From Clostridia bacterium (lineage in GTDB: Bacteria > Bacillota > Clostridia > TANB77 > CAG-508), in the NCBI GenBank assembly GCA_017429505.1, contig JAFROW010000011.1, positions 124,001 through 188,000 of the forward strand: a DNA stretch of 64,000 bases. The letters run 5' to 3'. Shown here in pieces: positions 45,015 to 51,730 of the stretch. The notes below the pieces were generated by a model. The model had not been told where the DNA came from. It worked only from the letters and a program-made list of their open reading frames with translations, and searched no databases. Position 1 is the stretch's first letter; every line of letters starts with the position of its first letter. Both the position numbers and the translations under genes were made by a program.

Positions 45015-45152
45015 ATGAAATATCCAAAACTAATAGGAGTATGTAAAGACTGCCTAGGATGTCAAAGATTAGAAAATGAAAAATTCATTGGAGTTTATAA
45101 ATGTAAATGGAATGAAAAAGTTGAGTGGAAACAGGAAAAAATTAAAATGTAA
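45015..45152 (+). CDS. Small cysteine-rich phage protein
   Basis: 45 residues with GVCKDCLGCQ and a later Cys, suggesting a metal-binding site. TAAGGAG precedes the ATG. Confidence 0.55.
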   Translation: MKYPKLIGVCKDCLGCQRLENEKFIGVYKCKWNEKVEWKQEKIKM

Positions 45153-45166
45153 TATAGCATATTACA
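45148..45166 (+). repeat. Palindromic hairpin before a ribosome binding site
   Basis: TGTAATAT-AGC-ATATTACA, a perfect 8-bp stem, directly before GAAAGAGG. Similar small hairpins stand at 48968-48982 and 49201-49215. Confidence 0.6.
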
Positions 45167-45207
45167 GAAAGAGGAACTTATGCATGATTTTTATGGAATG
45201 AGATACT

Positions 45208-45453
45208 ATGATAAACGGACAAGTTATAGAGCTTTCAAGAATGGAGAATATAATGTTAAATTTGATTATTGAAAATAAAGAAAAAGTCACAACATATCAA
45301 GAGATTTGTTTTCGTGTATTTGCTAAGCAAATGGAAAAATCAGAGTACGATAGTATTAGACATGTTATGCTTTCATTAAGAAAAAAATTGAAAGGTGTTT
45401 TGGATATTTTTTCTATAAGAGGAAGGGGATATTGTTTATATGAACATTGGTAA
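45208..45453 (+). CDS. OmpR-type winged-helix protein
   Basis: 81 residues forming a stand-alone Trans_reg_C winged helix: ELSRMENIMLNLIIENKEKV, EICFRVF and SIRHVMLSLRKKLKGV..IRGRGYCL, as in response-regulator output domains but without receiver domain. The ATG at 45208 has only a weak GGAATGAG; a 30-codon frame from 45180 with a better site overlaps it and might provide coupling. Confidence 0.65.
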   Translation: MINGQVIELSRMENIMLNLIIENKEKVTTYQEICFRVFAKQMEKSEYDSIRHVMLSLRKKLKGVLDIFSIRGRGYCLYEHW

Positions 45454-45691
45454 AGATAATAGACATCCAAGATACATTTGCGATAAGTGTAAGAAATTTA
45501 TTTATTATGAACCACAAAAAGGATTTGAAGGGTTAAACAAATATTATCATCAAATACCAAGTAATAATATAACAAAAGACTTCGATTTATGTGCTAATTG
45601 TGAGAAGAAATTAAGAGAATGGTTAAATACAAGAGAAATACCTACAACCACTGAAATATTAAGTACTTTTCCACAATATATAAACAAGTAG
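45440..45691 (+). CDS. Zinc-ribbon-like phage protein
   Basis: 83 residues with two C-x2-C knuckles (ICDKCKK and LCANCEKK). GGAAGGGG precedes the start, which overlaps the previous gene by 14 bases. Unknown role. Confidence 0.6.
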   Translation: MNIGKDNRHPRYICDKCKKFIYYEPQKGFEGLNKYYHQIPSNNITKDFDLCANCEKKLREWLNTREIPTTTEILSTFPQYINK

Positions 45692-45711
45692 CTTATAGTT
45701 TAGGAGGAAAT

Positions 45712-45906
45712 ATGGAAAACAAAGTAATAGCTAAAGAATATGTAGATAAAAATTATGTCGAAAAGAATATATTAAAAAAAGCAATGAGAGAGGCAATAAT
45801 GGAAGCAAAAGGATTTGGAGAAGAAGCTGGAGCAGATATAATGGAAAAATACATATTAGTAGCAATGGGAGAATTAGACAAAAAAGCTTTGGAATTTAAA
45901 GTATAA
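45712..45906 (+). CDS. Small helical phage protein
   Basis: 64 residues, acidic and helical, with TAGGAGG before the ATG. Not recognised. Confidence 0.55.
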   Translation: MENKVIAKEYVDKNYVEKNILKKAMREAIMEAKGFGEEAGADIMEKYILVAMGELDKKALEFKV

Positions 45907-45925
45907 AGTATTGGAGGATAAATAG

Positions 45926-46090
45926 ATGAATAAACAAGAAGCTATAAATGTATTAATTGGAATGGCAGTTTGCATAAGTCCAAAGTTATATTGTGATGAA
46001 CATTGTCCGTTCTACAAAGAAGATGAAGATTGCAAGTATATTGAGACTGAATTTGAATTAGAAGAAGCTGTAAAGGTGTTGAAGAAATAA
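45926..46090 (+). CDS. Small cysteine-rich phage protein
   Basis: 54 residues with CISPKLYCDEHCPFYKEDEDC, a likely metal site in phage proteins of this size. TTGGAGG precedes it and its stop overlaps the next ATG (TAATG). Confidence 0.6.
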   Translation: MNKQEAINVLIGMAVCISPKLYCDEHCPFYKEDEDCKYIETEFELEEAVKVLKK

Positions 46091-46434
46091 TGGAACATAT
46101 AACTTTAGAAGAATATAAACAATTACAACAAAAAGGAAATAGTAAATATAAAGCAAAGAAAACAAGTATAGATGGACATAGATTTGATAGTTTAAAAGAA
46201 TCCAATTATTATGAGGAATTAAAGTTAAGATTAAGAGTAGGAGAAATAAAAGGATTTTGCATACAACCAACATTTATACTTGCACCTAATTTGAAATACA
46301 AAGCAGATTTTATTGTATTTAACAATGATGGAACATCAGAAATAATAGATGTAAAAGGAATGAAAACAAAAGAGTACATTGTAAAGAAAAAAGTCTTTGA
46401 AGATAAATTTAATTTAAAAATAAAGGAAGTATAG
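46090..46434 (+). CDS. DUF1064 nuclease-fold phage protein
   Basis: 114 residues. KYKAKKTSIDGHRFDSLKES, then IQPTFILAP..KYKADFIVF and IIDVKGMKTKEY match DUF1064, which has a restriction-endonuclease-like core (D...D-x-K). Probable DNA nuclease of the replication or recombination module. Confidence 0.8.
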   Translation: MEHITLEEYKQLQQKGNSKYKAKKTSIDGHRFDSLKESNYYEELKLRLRVGEIKGFCIQPTFILAPNLKYKADFIVFNNDGTSEIIDVKGMKTKEYIVKKKVFEDKFNLKIKEV

Positions 46435-46436
46435 TA

Positions 46437-46673
46437 ATGAGCAAAAAAAAGATATATGCAGTATATAAAGGCGAAGAAAAACTATTTGATGGAACAGCAA
46501 GAGAATGTGCTGATAAATTAGGAGTAAGTATTAATACAATACATTTTTGGAATACAAGAGCTTATAAAAAACGAATTGACAGCTTAAGGAAAAGTGGAAA
46601 AGCTAGAAATTGTAAAATTGCAATAGTAATAAAGGAGAAAGAAGATGTTAATAGAGAAGAACCTAAAAGATAA
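46437..46673 (+). CDS. Small HTH-like phage protein
   Basis: 78 basic residues; TARECADKLGVSINTIHFW looks like a helix-turn-helix. Unknown target. Confidence 0.6.
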   Translation: MSKKKIYAVYKGEEKLFDGTARECADKLGVSINTIHFWNTRAYKKRIDSLRKSGKARNCKIAIVIKEKEDVNREEPKR

Positions 46674-46839
46674 AAGAAAAAGTTGGTATATATGTGACAG
46701 ATGTGGAGAAAAGCTAACAGGAATAAGTAGAAAACTAGTAAGTATCAACTACAAAAAAGAAGCAGATTTGTGCAGGAATTGTATAAAAGCATTAAAAAAT
46801 CTGTGTAAAGGAAAGGGAAAGAATAATGAGTATAGATGA
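46645..46839 (+). CDS. Zinc-knuckle phage protein
   Basis: 64 basic residues with YICDRCGEKL and LCRNCIKAL, a four-cysteine zinc site. AAAGGAGAAAG precedes the ATG; 29-base overlap with the previous gene. Confidence 0.6.
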   Translation: MLIEKNLKDKRKSWYICDRCGEKLTGISRKLVSINYKKEADLCRNCIKALKNLCKGKGKNNEYR

Positions 46840-47179
46840 ACATATTAAAAATTTAGAAGAATATTGCGAAGTCGATAATTTATTTGAAAAAGACGGAGAT
46901 TTTAAAGAATTTTGCGATAATCATATAGAAGATATAAAAGCAGTAATAGAAGAGTTGAAGAATACTCAATCAGATTTATATGAAGCTAACCATAGAATAA
47001 CAGATTTATTACTTATTTTAGGAGACAGAGACAGGATAATAGATTTAATGGCAGATGATTTAGTTGATGATGAAAAATATATAGATGATTTAGCAGATTT
47101 CGAATATTTTCCAGAGTATAAGACAAAAGAAGAAGCTATTAAATACTATGAAAAGGAGATTAAGAATGAAAAGGATTGA
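46826..47179 (+). CDS. Acidic phage protein, unknown
   Basis: 117 residues, very acidic and helical, with a coiled-coil-like centre. AAAGGAAAGGG before the ATG. Confidence 0.6.
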   Translation: MSIDEHIKNLEEYCEVDNLFEKDGDFKEFCDNHIEDIKAVIEELKNTQSDLYEANHRITDLLLILGDRDRIIDLMADDLVDDEKYIDDLADFEYFPEYKTKEEAIKYYEKEIKNEKD

Positions 47180-47417
47180 TTATAAAGAACTAGCAAAAAG
47201 ACTTGCTATAAGAGGAATAAGAGGATATAAACAAAGATTTATACAAGAAGAGGATTTATTAAGTGGAGAAGATAAAAGAAGAGTATTAGAAGAAATAGAC
47301 AAAATCATAGAACAAATAAAAGAAGATAAGTTTTATAAAAGAAAAGCAGAATATTTGCAACAAAAAATAGATAGTATTTGCAGTTTAGAAGATTGCAATG
47401 AAGAATTTGAATTGTGA
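47166..47417 (+). CDS. Small phage protein, unknown
   Basis: 83 residues; basic start, then helical (VLEEIDKIIEQIKEDKFYKR). ATG at 47166 after AAAAGGAG is chosen over the ATG at 47148. Confidence 0.55.
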   Translation: MKRIDYKELAKRLAIRGIRGYKQRFIQEEDLLSGEDKRRVLEEIDKIIEQIKEDKFYKRKAEYLQQKIDSICSLEDCNEEFEL

Positions 47418-47428
47418 GGTGTAAGTAA

Positions 47429-47818
47429 ATGAATATAGAAGAAGCAGTTTATTTGTTAAAATATTTAACAAAAAGTTTAAAACAAGATGAAAAAAATCAA
47501 ATATATAAAGAAGCCATAGAAACTCTACTAACAGCTTATGAAAATTTAAAATCATATAATAGAGGAACAAAAAAAGCATTAAGGGTAGCAGAAGATTTGG
47601 AACACCAAGCTAATAAAGAGGCAGGAGATTTGGAAGCAAGATATTTTAAATTAGAAGCAGAGCTTGAAAAAGAAAAAGAAAAAAATAAAAAAGCAAAAGA
47701 ATTTATAAAAGAAAACAGTCACGAATTTAATTGTAAAAGAGATGATTTAATAGAATTAGAATTTGATTATAATACAAATGCAACTGATTTAATAGACATT
47801 TTAGATGGTAATTGGTAA
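47429..47818 (+). CDS. Coiled-coil phage protein
   Basis: 129 residues with a long coiled coil (about 50-95). No motif recognised. Confidence 0.55.
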   Translation: MNIEEAVYLLKYLTKSLKQDEKNQIYKEAIETLLTAYENLKSYNRGTKKALRVAEDLEHQANKEAGDLEARYFKLEAELEKEKEKNKKAKEFIKENSHEFNCKRDDLIELEFDYNTNATDLIDILDGNW

Positions 47819-47832
47819 GGAGGAATAAAACA

Positions 47833-48252
47833 ATGTTAAGTGATGAAGAAAAGAAAGAATATGAAGAATTAAAAAGTTTATTATATACAGGAACAATATC
47901 ACAATATGGAAAAAGAAAATTAATAGATATGTTCGAAAAACAACAAAAAGAAATAGAAGAATTAAAAAAGAACAACGAAACACAGCCAGATTGTGCAGAA
48001 CCTATTGAAAGAACAGAAGAAATGGTAAATATGAGATGGGTCAATCACAATTATATCTTAAAAACAGAATCCGAACAAAGAGAAAGAAAAGCTTATATAA
48101 AAGGAACAAATGATGCAGATGAACTATGTAATAAGAAGTGGGAAGACAAAATAAAAGAAAAAATAGAAGAAGTACATTACAAAATGATAGGACATCAAGA
48201 TTTAAGAGAAGCAGTAAAACAAGCTTTGCAATCACTTTTAGAAAAGGAGTAA
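47833..48252 (+). CDS. Helical phage protein, unknown
   Basis: 139 residues, charged and helical throughout. ATG at 47833 follows AAGGAGG; the longer frame would start inside the ribosome binding site. Confidence 0.55.
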   Translation: MLSDEEKKEYEELKSLLYTGTISQYGKRKLIDMFEKQQKEIEELKKNNETQPDCAEPIERTEEMVNMRWVNHNYILKTESEQRERKAYIKGTNDADELCNKKWEDKIKEKIEEVHYKMIGHQDLREAVKQALQSLLEKE

Positions 48253-48255
48253 TAC

Positions 48256-48570
48256 ATGGGAGGTTGGATTTATACACAAGTAAACAAGTGTCCTAGTTGT
48301 GGTTATGATGGGCAAATATGTAAAGAACCTGAAATATTAGGTGGTAGATATTTTGTAAATTGTATGATAACAGGTTGTTCTGATTTCTTTTATATGCCAA
48401 GTAAAAAATTAGGAGTGGCTATTGTTAATTGGAATAGACATACAAAAGGTAGAAAAGATTTTATTAGTGATTTAGATATAGACTTAATGAAAGATAAAAT
48501 TTATAGAAACTCATTAGAAAAATGTGATAAAACATATAAAAAGTCATTAGAAAAATGTGAAAGGAAGTAA
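48256..48570 (+). CDS. Lar-like zinc protein (restriction alleviation type)
   Basis: 104 residues. KCPSCGYDG, then VNCMITGCSDFF and AIVNWNRHTKG fit the CP.CG...C...C......A...WN.R pattern of Lar-family proteins. Rac-prophage Lar relieves type I restriction by promoting host methylation. The spacing of the second C pair is unusual (C-x4-C), and the C-terminal repeat (NSLEKCDKTYKKSLEKCER) is extra. Function here is inferred. Confidence 0.6.
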   Translation: MGGWIYTQVNKCPSCGYDGQICKEPEILGGRYFVNCMITGCSDFFYMPSKKLGVAIVNWNRHTKGRKDFISDLDIDLMKDKIYRNSLEKCDKTYKKSLEKCERK

Positions 48571-48573
48571 AAT

Positions 48574-48678
48574 ATGGGATATTGTGAATATTTTAAATGT
48601 GATATAGATAGCGAAGAATTAGAACAAAAGCAAGATGAATTTGGAGAACATTGTTTAGGAATGACTTGTGAAGAGTGA
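48574..48678 (+). CDS. Very small cysteine-containing phage protein
   Basis: 34 residues starting MGYCEYFKCD and ending GMTCEE; AAGGAAGTAAAAT precedes the ATG. Probably real because of spacing in the operon. Confidence 0.45.
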   Translation: MGYCEYFKCDIDSEELEQKQDEFGEHCLGMTCEE

Positions 48679-48717
48679 GAATGGCACGAAGATTAAAGTA
48701 GAAAGGAAGGATTAAAG

Positions 48718-48957
48718 ATGAGTGAAGAAATAGAAAAACTAATAAAAATACAAGGAATAATAAATAGAGAAAAATATCATTTACATATAAATACTGATTT
48801 GGAACAAAAAGCAGATTGGATTTTATATTTAAAACAAAATAGTTTTGAAGAATATATGAGACCTGATAATACTTCAATAATGAGAAGTAATATAGATACA
48901 ATAGAAGATTTAATAAATTATCTGGAAAAACATAACGGATTTGAAAGAAGATTTTAG
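48718..48957 (+). CDS. 79-residue phage protein, paralogue 2
   Basis: Same length, start (MSEEIEKLIKIQGI) and end (DTIEDLINYLEKHNGF) as the protein at 44765-45004, differing mainly in the middle. A tandem-type duplication about 4 kb apart. GAAAGGAAGG precedes it. Confidence 0.65.
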   Translation: MSEEIEKLIKIQGIINREKYHLHINTDLEQKADWILYLKQNSFEEYMRPDNTSIMRSNIDTIEDLINYLEKHNGFERRF

Positions 48958-48967
48958 AAAAAGTTTA

Positions 48968-48982
48968 GCTGTAATATACAGC
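48968..48982 (+). repeat. Hairpin GCTGTAATATACAGC, copy 1
   Basis: Six-bp stem with ATA loop, placed between a stop codon and the next ribosome binding site (AAGGAG). Confidence 0.65.
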
Positions 48983-48995
48983 AGAAGGAGTAATA

Positions 48996-49199
48996 ATGAG
49001 TTATAAAGGTTTAATTTTAAAAATTCAAAAATTACAAGCATACTATAATTATGAAATCGAAACAACAAAGCAAGGAAATTTTTACAATCCGTATTGTAGG
49101 AAAGAAGAATATATAAGATTATTGGAAGATTTTTCAAAGCAATTAGATCATATTTTAGAAACAGAAGAATATGCAATGAAAAAGCATTTTAAGTATTAG
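48996..49199 (+). CDS. Small phage protein, unknown
   Basis: 67 residues, charged, helical, with one Cys. AAGGAG before the ATG. Confidence 0.55.
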   Translation: MSYKGLILKIQKLQAYYNYEIETTKQGNFYNPYCRKEEYIRLLEDFSKQLDHILETEEYAMKKHFKY

Positions 49200-49200
49200 G

Positions 49201-49215
49201 GCTGTAATATACAGC
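49201..49215 (+). repeat. Hairpin GCTGTAATATACAGC, copy 2
   Basis: Exact copy of 48968-48982, again directly before a ribosome binding site (TAGGAGG). Confidence 0.65.
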
Positions 49216-49231
49216 AGTTAGGAGGAAGAAT

Positions 49232-49406
49232 ATGTGTGAATATTGTCAAGATAAAAAATCAATAACAAGTGTTAATTGGAATGGTGCAGGTCAAATTAAT
49301 ATTAACAAAAACGGAATTTTATATGGAGAAGATGATGAAATATTTAGAATAAATTATTGCCCAATGTGTCGGAAGAGAGTTGAAAGGAGCTGATAATATT
49401 GAGTAA
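49232..49406 (+). CDS. Zinc-ribbon phage protein, with CGG-A +1 frameshift
   Basis: Without a shift the frame ends at 49393 and reads YCPMC then RKRVERS. If the C at 49370 is skipped, the codon is GGA and the sequence becomes YCPMCGRELKGADNIE, the canonical zinc-ribbon ending CP.CGR.L seen in many phage proteins, stopping at TAA 49404-49406. The first knuckle is MCEYCQ. The 57-residue shifted product overlaps the next gene's start by 8 bases. GGAGG precedes the ATG. Same insertion type as in spoIIAA and terL. Confidence 0.6.
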
Positions 49407-49647
49407 AGCAGATGAGATTTTAAACAAATTAAACTACAAATTTGTAAAAGAAGATGATAGTTTCATTACATACGAAAGAGTAGACTTTGGAACATACAGT
49501 TATACATTAACATTTAATAAAGAAGTAAAATCAGTTATTAAGTATCACGAGATATATGATGATAGACTTTTCTTGACAATGCAAGAACTAAAAGCAATAA
49601 ACTTAAAATGTCGTGAACTCGGCTGGATAGGAGGAGAAGATGAATAA
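49399..49647 (+). CDS. Phage protein, unknown
   Basis: 82 residues, TTG start after AAAGGAG. Alpha/beta pattern (YKFVKEDDSFITYERVDFGT) common in small Firmicute phage proteins of unknown role. Confidence 0.6.
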   Translation: MSKADEILNKLNYKFVKEDDSFITYERVDFGTYSYTLTFNKEVKSVIKYHEIYDDRLFLTMQELKAINLKCRELGWIGGEDE

Positions 49648-49999
49648 AAAGATAAAGATGATTGAACTTTTAAATATGATTTGTAGAGGGGAACTAAAAG
49701 ATAAGACAAAATTTAAAGTTTATAGTAGTTGTAAAGATGAAAGCGATATACCATATATTTGTGAATATGATAAAACAGAACCTGGAATAATTTGGTGTAT
49801 AACAAGTTATGATTCTAAATTTAATTTCAAAATAGATTATATGAGAATATTAAATTATTATGTTGAAATATTAGAAGATAATACAGAAGAGATAGACGAA
49901 TTACCAGATTATAATTATAGCATTAAAGAGAATAGAGATAAAATCAATGAATTAGTAAAAAGAATAAACTATATAGAAAGGAAAATAAATGATAACTAA
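49640..49999 (+). CDS. Phage protein, unknown
   Basis: 119 residues; a beta-rich first half and a coiled-coil end. Overlaps the previous gene by 8 bases, with AGGAGGAG before the ATG. Confidence 0.6.
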   Translation: MNKKIKMIELLNMICRGELKDKTKFKVYSSCKDESDIPYICEYDKTEPGIIWCITSYDSKFNFKIDYMRILNYYVEILEDNTEEIDELPDYNYSIKENRDKINELVKRINYIERKINDN

Positions 50000-50123
50000 A
50001 AAACACTTTGTAAATATAATAAGCCACTTAAAAGAAGTAAACGACTTTGTAAATGAATATCAAAAAAACTATTTTGAAAATGATAAAGTAAAAATAGTCA
50101 TAGAAAGGAAAAGTAACGAATGA
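49989..50123 (+). CDS. Small phage protein
   Basis: 44 residues, basic. ATG after GAAAGGAAA, overlapping the previous gene by 11 bases and ending in an ATGA overlap with the next. Confidence 0.45.
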   Translation: MITKKHFVNIISHLKEVNDFVNEYQKNYFENDKVKIVIERKSNE

Positions 50124-50272
50124 ATTGTAAAAATTGCAGTAAGCAATATTTTTGCGAATTAATTACATATTATTCAAACAATAATCAAAAATGTGAAAGA
50201 TTTAAGAGTTGGATTCAAACAAAGAACTATGGGGAGGTTAAATATGCAGATACCAGAGATATACAAAAGTAA
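50120..50272 (+). CDS. Small cysteine-rich phage protein
   Basis: 50 residues beginning MNCKNCSKQYFCEL with another Cys at about 25, a likely zinc site. ATGA overlap with the previous gene. Confidence 0.5.
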   Translation: MNCKNCSKQYFCELITYYSNNNQKCERFKSWIQTKNYGEVKYADTRDIQK

Positions 50273-50432
50273 TAATAGAAAATACTATTTTGTAAAGCAA
50301 TATCCTAATTTTGTAATGTATCAAACAGAGAATGGAATTGCAGAATGTTTTAGTTATCATGAATTAGGATTAGTAGAAGAAATGATAGAACCACCAAAGT
50401 ATGACCTGAATGTAGAAAAAGTAGTAGTGTAG
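50244..50432 (+). CDS. Small phage protein
   Basis: 62 residues. The ATG at 50244 follows GGGGAGG, which decides the start; the frame is open further upstream but without such a site. Unknown. Confidence 0.55.
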   Translation: MQIPEIYKSNNRKYYFVKQYPNFVMYQTENGIAECFSYHELGLVEEMIEPPKYDLNVEKVVV

Positions 50433-50443
50433 GAGGTAAACGA

Positions 50444-50863
50444 ATGAGGCTTTCAAGAGAAGAATACAAAAAAGCAGAGGGATACTTAAAAAGATATAAT
50501 TATAATTGTATCAACATATTGAATATAAGAAACGATATAATGAGTATAGGAGCAGTAAACTTAGATGGACTACCAAAAGCACCATACTCAATAAGTGATA
50601 GTGTATTCAATAGTGTAATTAAATTACAGGAGAACAAAGAATTAAATAGATCTATAAACGAATATAAAATAGTAGTGCAAGCTTTACAATTAGTAAGTGA
50701 TGATAGCAAGGTAATATTTGAAGAATTATACCAAAAAAGTAAAAATAAATGGGATGTAATGAATGAAAAAGGACTTTCAGAAAGAACTTTTGTAAGAAGA
50801 AAAGGCGAATTGATTAATATGGTACATAAAGAAATAAAAAAAGTTGGCGTGAATTTGGCGTAA
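50444..50863 (+). CDS. Late-gene transcriptional activator-like protein (RinA/ArpU type)
   Basis: 139 residues. C-terminal SERTFVRRKGELINMVHKEI is a sigma-like helix-turn-helix, and the size and place (last early gene, before terminase) match RinA/ArpU-like activators of late operons in Firmicute phages. TAGGAGG precedes the ATG. Confidence 0.65.
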   Translation: MRLSREEYKKAEGYLKRYNYNCINILNIRNDIMSIGAVNLDGLPKAPYSISDSVFNSVIKLQENKELNRSINEYKIVVQALQLVSDDSKVIFEELYQKSKNKWDVMNEKGLSERTFVRRKGELINMVHKEIKKVGVNLA

Positions 50864-50954
50864 CTTTTCTAAAATTCGTGGTATAATAAGTACAGTTAGA
50901 AAAAGGTTGTTAAAATAATCTTTAAATGAATTAGTTAAAAAAAGCCCTTTTGCG

Positions 50955-50990
50955 GAGCTGTGTTATAGATTATAGCATGGCTCTATTTTA
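50955..50990 (+). terminator. Terminator of the early operon
   Basis: GAGC-TG-TG..TATA / TATA..CATG-GCTC hairpin (50955-50983) followed by TATTTTA. Confidence 0.65.
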
Positions 50991-50999
50991 CTAAAAAAC

Positions 51000-51028
51000 T
51001 TGTAAAAATTAACATAATGTGGTATAAT
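51000..51028 (+). promoter_or_regulatory. Promoter
   Basis: TTGTAA, 17-bp spacer, TATAAT. It would read into the small RNA downstream. Confidence 0.55.
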
Positions 51029-51075
51029 ACTAATATGAACTGAATATACTATAACAAAAAGTTGTCAAAAAGGTG

Positions 51076-51104
51076 TTGACAAAAAAATGTTGTTCTAGTA
51101 TAAT
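51076..51104 (+). promoter_or_regulatory. Strong promoter of the antitoxin-like RNA
   Basis: Perfect consensus TTGACA (51076-51081), 17-bp spacer, TATAAT (51099-51104), with no gene downstream until the bidirectional terminator at 51197. Confidence 0.85.
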
Positions 51105-51110
51105 GTTCAT

Positions 51111-51230
51111 ACGAATTAAGAGAAGTAAATTTAATCCATTGGAACCTCCTTAATTCAGAAAATAACGTTTTAAATGTTCTTTATGTTAGAGGACGAAAAA
51201 AGACTAGAGCGCCTACTCTAGTCTTTTTGC
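51111..51230 (+). ncRNA. Antitoxin-like antisense RNA (par RNA II type)
   Basis: About 120 bases from the consensus promoter to the bidirectional terminator, without a reading frame. It converges on the toxin-like gene. Two direct repeats link it to the toxin leader: AATAACGTTTTAA at 51161-51173 and 51284-51296 (13 of 13), and ACCTCCTT at 51144-51151 and 51316-51323 (8 of 8). Because the toxin is on the other strand, this RNA is complementary to the toxin ribosome binding site and early codons as well as to the terminator stem. Confidence 0.72.
51197..51228. terminator. Bidirectional terminator shared by toxin mRNA and RNA
   Basis: Perfect 13-bp stem AAAAAGACTAGAG / CTCTAGTCTTTTT with a 6-base loop; A and T runs let it stop transcription from both sides. 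Confidence 0.9.
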
Positions 51231-51231
51231 T

Positions 51232-51309
51232 TTAATCGAATTTCTCAAGAATCTCGAGTATAAGAACTAAAGCAACAACTTTTAATAACGTTTTAATTAA
51301 GTCCTTCAT
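51232..51309 (-). CDS. Fst-like type I toxin peptide
   Basis: 25 residues on the minus strand: start MKDLIKTLLK, hydrophobic centre VVALVLILEIL, end EKFD. GAAGGAGGTGAAAAC provides an excellent ribosome binding site. Fst of plasmid pAD1 also starts MKDL and has a hydrophobic helix followed by an acidic end. The gene runs into the bidirectional terminator two bases after its stop region, facing the RNA above. Expected action is membrane damage when the RNA is lost; identity rests on architecture plus short similarity. Confidence 0.72.
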   Translation of the reverse strand: MKDLIKTLLKVVALVLILEILEKFD

Positions 51310-51371
51310 GTTTTCACCTCCTTCCTGAGGTAAAGGACAACATAATTATAATATGTACAAAATAAAAATCT

Positions 51372-51385
51372 GTTGCAATTGCAAC
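51372..51385. promoter_or_regulatory. Palindrome upstream of the toxin-like gene
   Basis: GTTGCAATTGCAAC, perfect 14-bp palindrome, about 60 bases before the toxin start. Reading the minus strand, a TTGCAA lies 19 bases before TATTAT (51349-51354 region), so the palindrome may overlap the toxin promoter and act as an operator. Confidence 0.5.
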
Positions 51386-51402
51386 GCATTATTAAAAAGT
51401 AG

Positions 51403-51432
51403 AGATTATCAGTAAAATGATAGTCTTTTTTT
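51403..51432 (+). terminator. Terminator
   Basis: AGATTATCA / TGATAGTCT (one G-T pair), followed by seven T. Confidence 0.75.
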
Positions 51433-51596
51433 ATATACTAAAAGAGTATATAAACGCACGGCATCGTAAGCGATAGCCGGTATTGGTATTAAAGTACTAG
51501 GCAACTTAATATAAACAGAACAATAAAATAGTGATGTTCATACCATCCTTAAAATTTGTTACACAGCTATATCCTAGTTAATAGCTATAAATAGAG

Positions 51597-51706
51597 CATA
51601 GGGCAATCTAGGTAAGATGGCTAAATCGGACGGCGCTAACAATAGGTTCGGAGTATAAGCCCATAATAATCGTATATGCTACCTAGTTACGAGAAATTGC
51701 CTTATG
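51597..51706 (+). ncRNA. Nested structured RNA element at the head of the late operon
   Basis: Four nested helices: CATAGGGCAA/TTGCCTTATG (51597-51606, 51697-51706), CTAGGTA/TACCTAG (51608-51614, 51680-51686), ATGGCT/AGCCCAT with a bulge (51617-51622, 51658-51664), TCGGAC/GTTCGG (51626-51631, 51646-51651). A separate hairpin CGGCATCG-TAAG-CGATAGCCG stands at 51459-51479. Local GC is higher than around it. It ends 25 bases before a small gene. I cannot match it to a known RNA class; an antitermination or regulatory leader is possible. Confidence 0.55.
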
Positions 51707-51730
51707 TTGTGTTTATAGAGGAGAAAGAGT

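Larger units (their letters stand above)
50864..51730. other. Early-late control region
   Basis: 867 bp without a conventional gene. In order: terminator (50955-50990), promoter (51000-51028), strong promoter (51076-51104) for a convergent small RNA, bidirectional terminator (51197-51228), a 25-codon minus-strand toxin-like gene (51232-51309), a 14-bp palindrome (51372-51385), another terminator (51403-51432), a short GC-rich hairpin (51459-51479) and a nested RNA fold (51597-51706). Confidence 0.75.

Noticed and set aside
45180-45272. 30-codon frame with a GAGG site before the winged-helix gene
   Set aside because: Overlaps the better-supported winged-helix gene and has no recognisable product; kept only as a possible coupling element.
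51434-51715. Group I intron
   Set aside because: Length near 300 bases and a vaguely R-like stretch suggested it, but no convincing P3-P7 core or flanking exon break in a gene is visible.
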